Assembly: GCA_938045215.1 (NCBI GenBank)
Contig: CALINF010000064.1
Span: 1-9,470, forward strand
From: an uncultured Halieaceae bacterium
Lineage (GTDB): Bacteria > Pseudomonadota > Gammaproteobacteria > Pseudomonadales > Halieaceae
Direction of reading: 5' to 3'
DNA length: 9,470 nt
The notes under the pieces were generated by a model. It saw only the letters and a program-made list of their open reading frames with translations, was not told the origin of the DNA and searched no databases. Both the position numbers and the translations under genes were made by a program. Below, piece by piece: positions 6,954-9,470 of this stretch; position 1 is the first letter of the stretch, and the number at the start of each line of letters is the position of its first letter.

Positions 6954-6983
6954 AGCTAGTCAATACCTGTTGGCAGCGTGCCG

Positions 6984-7601
6984 CTACACCCGTCTCAACA
7001 ACGCGAGCGTGCTCACTACTTCGAGCTTTTCAAACAAGCCTGAGTTCAGCGCCAGCTGCATGATAGCGCAGGGCGCCTGTCCACCTTCGAACGGGTCTGG
7101 GAAGATGTCGTGTATCGCCAGAATCCCTCCGGTCACGATTTTTCCTGCCCAGCAGCGATAGTCTGTAAGCGCGGCATCGAGGCTGTGTCCGCCGTCGATA
7201 AAGACCATACCCAATGGCGTTTGCCAGTGTCTCGCGGCCCGCTCGCTACCGGCAACAACGGGCACAACATAGTCCGTGAGGCCCGCCCTGGATATGTTGC
7301 GGCGAAATTCGCCAAAGGTATCGACGCGTTCGTCATTGCTGTTGAACAGCTCGGCATCGTGAAACATTTCTCCGGGCTGATGCTCCTCGGAGCCAGCATG
7401 ATGGTCCAGCGCGAACACGCTGGATTGCGTTTGTTGACAGGCGAGTCCCAGGTAGATGGTCGATTTGCCACAGTAACTGCCGATTTCCAATACCGGGCCC
7501 AGCGGCGATACCTGCAGTGCCGCCCGGTACAGTGCCTCGCCTTCCGCAGGGGCTAAAAAGCCCTTCACGCTGTCAATAAAATCGGGTAGTTGGGGGGTCA
7601 T
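6984..7601 (-). CDS. Class I SAM-dependent methyltransferase, Methyltransf_24/TylF-like
   Basis: The 205-residue protein has the SAM-binding motif VLEIGSYCGKST (37-48) typical of the Methyltransf_24 group. FALDHHAGSEEHQPG (63-77), the acidic/metal-type motif FIDGGHSLDA (134-143) and IHDIFPDPFEGGQAP (163-177) follow. Related families methylate sugar hydroxyls in antibiotics and surface glycans, often with a divalent metal, but the substrate cannot be read here. ATG 7601 has GGAG 7 bases upstream on the - strand. The gene converges on the toroid gene with a 30-bp gap and diverges from hldE. It is unrelated in motif pattern to the methyltransferase at 5164, so this is not a duplication. A role in the same pathway as the trio is inferred from position only. 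Confidence 0.85.
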   Translation of the reverse strand: MTPQLPDFIDSVKGFLAPAEGEALYRAALQVSPLGPVLEIGSYCGKSTIYLGLACQQTQSSVFALDHHAGSEEHQPGEMFHDAELFNSNDERVDTFGEFRRNISRAGLTDYVVPVVAGSERAARHWQTPLGMVFIDGGHSLDAALTDYRCWAGKIVTGGILAIHDIFPDPFEGGQAPCAIMQLALNSGLFEKLEVVSTLALLRRV

Positions 7602-7623
7602 CCAAGCACTCCGGTGCCTGAGA

Positions 7624-7655
7624 ATTGGGCTGCGAAAATAGCGTGTTTGCCCAAT
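7624..7655. repeat. 7-bp inverted repeat in the divergent promoter region
   Basis: ATTGGGC (7624-7630) and GCCCAAT (7649-7655) are perfect inverted copies 18 bases apart. They flank the candidate -10 of the leftward methyltransferase gene. This could be an operator; the length is close to what chance can produce. Confidence 0.3.
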
Positions 7656-7663
7656 AACCGCAA
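7635..7663 (-). promoter_or_regulatory. Candidate promoter of the Methyltransf_24-like gene
   Basis: On the - strand, TTGCGG (7658-7663) and TATTTT (7635-7640) are separated by exactly 17 bp, with matches of 3 of 6 and 4 of 6. A 7-bp inverted repeat overlaps the spacer and the -10 flank. The match is weak but correctly placed about 35 bases before the start. Confidence 0.3.
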
Positions 7664-7696
7664 CTGTAGAGGTGAGGCGGATTCACCGGTTTCACG

Positions 7697-7705
7697 TGCT
7701 ATCAT
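7697..7705 (+). promoter_or_regulatory. Candidate extended -10 promoter of hldE
   Basis: TGCTATCAT is an extended -10 (TGn plus TATCAT, 5 of 6 to consensus) about 77 bases before the hldE ATG. Extended -10 promoters tolerate a poor -35, and none is evident at 7677-7682. The palindrome CACGTG (7693-7698) overlaps it. Confidence 0.4.
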
Positions 7706-7781
7706 TTGGCCTTCAAGCCTCTTGTGAGTTCTTGCAGAGCGATAACAGAGGTGCCGGGACCAGTAAAGGGAAGTGGGCTAT

Positions 7782-9218
7782 ATGAAACTCAGCATGCCGC
7801 GTTTTGATCAGGCCAAAGTCCTGATCGTCGGTGACATTATGCTGGATCGCTATTGGCATGGAGGTACCTCACGGATTTCTCCTGAGGCACCGGTGCCGGT
7901 GGTGAAAGTGGGGCAGATCAACGATCGACCCGGCGGGGCCGGCAACGTTGCGCTCAATATTGCTGCACTTGGCGCTGCAAGCACCCTGAGCGGAATGACC
8001 GGTGACGATGAGATGGCCGACTCGCTACAGGCGATGCTCAGTGCTGCTGGAGTTCATTGTAGCTTTACCCGCTCAGCTGGACAGCCGACGATCACCAAGC
8101 TGCGCGTCATAAGTCGCCATCAGCAGCTGATACGGCTTGATTTTGAGGAGCCTGACCTGACAGGGGAGAGTGCTGCCTGCCTGAGCGAGGCTGCGAACTA
8201 CTTAGCGGACTGTGGTGCTGTGGTGCTTTCTGATTATGCCAAGGGAGCACTGACCAACCCCCAACCCCTTATTCAGGCAGCGATCGCCGCCAATGTGCCT
8301 GTGCTGGTCGATCCCAAGGGTACTGACTTCGAGCGCTATCGTGGAGCGACTCTGCTCACACCCAATTTGGCAGAGTTTGAGGCCGTGGTGGGCGATTGCC
8401 CAACGGAGCATGACCTTGTCGCCAAAGCTGAACAGCTTATGCAGTCGTTATCGCTGGGGGGATTGCTCATCACCCGGGGCGAGCACGGTATGACGCTTCT
8501 GCGCCCCGGCAATGAGGAGCTGCACCTGCCCGCGCGTGCTCGCGAAGTTTTTGATGTAACCGGTGCTGGCGACACGGTGATTGCCGTGCTGGCAGCGGCA
8601 CTTGCCGGCGGTACCGACCTGACTGAAGCCGTTGGATTGGCTAATGTGGCTGCCAGCATCGTGGTGGGCAAGCTGGGTACAGCGTCGGTGGCGGCGCCCG
8701 AACTGCGTCGGGCTGTGCTCGCAGAGCAGGGATCGGAGCGCGGGGTGGTTACGTTGGAGCAGCTGGAGATAGCGGTGGCAGATGCTCGTAGTCACGGCGA
8801 GCGTGTCGTCTTTACCAATGGTTGTTTCGATATTATTCACGCCGGTCACGTGACTTACCTTGAGCAGGCGCGTGAGCTGGGAGATCGCCTGATTGTTGCC
8901 GTCAACAGCGATGAGTCAGTGCGCATGCTCAAGGGTAGTGGTCGGCCGATCAACCCGGTTGATCGGCGGATGGCTGTTTTGGCAGGCCTGGAAGCTGTTG
9001 ATTGGGTGGTGTGCTTTGATGACGATACACCCCGCGCATTGTTGCAATGTCTGCGGCCTGAGATTCTGGTAAAGGGCGGCGATTATGACAAACACGGCGT
9101 TGTGGGCTGGGAGATCGTGGAGGCCTATGGTGGCGAAGTCAGCGTGCTGTCGTTCGTGGAAAATGTTTCGACCACCGCGATAGTCGACAAAATCCAGCGA
9201 GGTAGCGAACCTGCGTAG
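7782..9218 (+). CDS. hldE: Bifunctional D-glycero-beta-D-manno-heptose-7-phosphate kinase / heptose-1-phosphate adenylyltransferase
   Basis: HldE phosphorylates heptose-7-phosphate at C1 and later adenylylates heptose-1-phosphate, giving the ADP-heptose used for the LPS inner core. The 478 residues match the usual fused length of about 475. The N-terminal PfkB/ribokinase domain shows GDIMLDRYWHG (17-27), SRISPEAPVPV (30-40), RPGGAGNVALNI (49-60), LSDYAKGAL (149-157) and DVTGAGDT (258-265, catalytic Asp264). The C-terminal cytidylyltransferase-fold domain shows TNGCFDIIHAGH (345-356, the HxGH motif), VNSDESV (374-380) and LVKGGDY (429-435). I chose ATG 7782, which aligns with the MK start of the E. 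coli protein. AAGGG (7766-7770) is a usable though distant Shine-Dalgarno. An in-frame GTG at 7773 is less likely. It ends 6 bp from the convergent aldo/keto reductase gene. Confidence 0.97.
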   Translation: MKLSMPRFDQAKVLIVGDIMLDRYWHGGTSRISPEAPVPVVKVGQINDRPGGAGNVALNIAALGAASTLSGMTGDDEMADSLQAMLSAAGVHCSFTRSAGQPTITKLRVISRHQQLIRLDFEEPDLTGESAACLSEAANYLADCGAVVLSDYAKGALTNPQPLIQAAIAANVPVLVDPKGTDFERYRGATLLTPNLAEFEAVVGDCPTEHDLVAKAEQLMQSLSLGGLLITRGEHGMTLLRPGNEELHLPARAREVFDVTGAGDTVIAVLAAALAGGTDLTEAVGLANVAASIVVGKLGTASVAAPELRRAVLAEQGSERGVVTLEQLEIAVADARSHGERVVFTNGCFDIIHAGHVTYLEQARELGDRLIVAVNSDESVRMLKGSGRPINPVDRRMAVLAGLEAVDWVVCFDDDTPRALLQCLRPEILVKGGDYDKHGVVGWEIVEAYGGEVSVLSFVENVSTTAIVDKIQRGSEPA

Positions 9219-9224
9219 TCTGGC

Positions 9225-9470
9225 TCAGCCAGCGAGCGCTTTGCGAGCAGCTGCTACGTTGCTGCGTAGATGCGCTTTCGAGAGGGTCCCCACGACAACA
9301 GCGCTGGTTGCACGATGCCGCAGCGACAGGTTCATGCTGGCCTGCACCGGGTCTGGTTCAGCCGGGTCCAGATGACCGCTGGAGAGTGCTTTCTTGATGA
9401 GCACCCCGGTCGACTGGTCGTGGCAGGCTTGTAGCACCGGCTCCTGCGTTTGGTCTGCGGGATTATAGGT
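9225..9470 (-). CDS. Aldo/keto reductase, C-terminal part (5' end beyond window)
   Basis: Only the last 81 residues are inside the window; the frame is open to the right edge, so the gene starts outside. The piece shows the end of an aldo/keto reductase barrel: TYNPADQ near the edge, GVLIKKALSSGHL, then the family's last strand and cofactor-binding segment SAVVVGT followed by HLRSNVAAA. In the family these last motifs bind the NADP(H) adenosine phosphate. An internal GTG at 9437 is not the real start. Members reduce aldehydes or ketones; the substrate is unknown. It converges on hldE with a 6-bp gap and no visible terminator, and has no evident link to glycan synthesis. Confidence 0.82.
   Translation of the reverse strand, partial: TYNPADQTQEPVLQACHDQSTGVLIKKALSSGHLDPAEPDPVQASMNLSLRHRATSAVVVGTLSKAHLRSNVAAARKALAG

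Noticed and set aside
6954..6983. Possible terminator between the convergent toroid and methyltransferase genes
   Set aside because: Only a 4-bp stem (GGCA/TGCC) is visible just after the stop, with no T-run on either strand.
7110..7556. 148-codon open frame on the + strand opposite the Methyltransf_24-like gene
   Set aside because: The - strand reading has clear SAM-binding motifs and a ribosome site; the + strand peptide resembles no family.
5164..7601. The two methyltransferases as a gene duplication
   Set aside because: Motif I (LDLGCGEG versus LEIGSYCGKS) and the downstream motifs differ completely; they belong to different families.
1..9470. CRISPR array, tRNA or rRNA genes, transposase or phage genes
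   Set aside because: No regularly spaced repeats, no tRNA-like cloverleaf or rRNA signature, and no transposase or integrase motif was seen on either strand.

Overview
This window looks like a chromosomal cell-envelope polysaccharide/LPS locus from a Gram-negative proteobacterium, most likely a gammaproteobacterium. It has moderately high GC (mid-50s % by eye), a fused HldE of the Escherichia/Pseudomonas type, and a complete dTDP-L-rhamnose gene set. The genus cannot be fixed from sequence alone. Coding density is very high, and no gap between genes exceeds about 215 bases.

Layout. Positions 1-197 hold a possible 3' tail of an upstream gene, a perfect 11-bp inverted repeat and a small hairpin containing a consensus TATAAT. 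Next come rfbD and rfbB on the + strand, overlapping by 8 bp. Facing them on the - strand are rfbA and rfbC, overlapping by 11 bp. Together these four genes encode all of dTDP-L-rhamnose synthesis from glucose-1-phosphate, split into two convergent pairs. A divergent intergenic region (about 3626-3839) separates rfbA from a + strand trio packed as one translational unit: a GT4 glycosyltransferase, a class I SAM methyltransferase with an aromatic-rich C-terminus, and a 358-residue alpha/alpha-toroid protein of the kind databases label 'prenyltransferase-like'. Overlaps inside the trio are 14 bp and 4 bp. A second, unrelated SAM methyltransferase (Methyltransf_24-like) converges on the trio from the - strand. 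It is divergent from hldE, the bifunctional heptose-7-phosphate kinase/adenylyltransferase of LPS core synthesis. The right edge cuts an aldo/keto reductase on the - strand.

How the genes fit together. The rfb genes supply dTDP-rhamnose and hldE supplies ADP-heptose, both nucleotide sugars for surface glycans. The least understood part is the block between them, at 3840-7601. A glycosyltransferase, a methyltransferase and a toroid protein are translationally coupled, with a second methyltransferase beside them. The toroid protein has QW-type repeats but no DxDD or DDxxD terpene-cyclase motif. I think this is the best candidate for an undescribed glycan- or glycolipid-modifying pathway. Its product cannot be deduced from the sequence.
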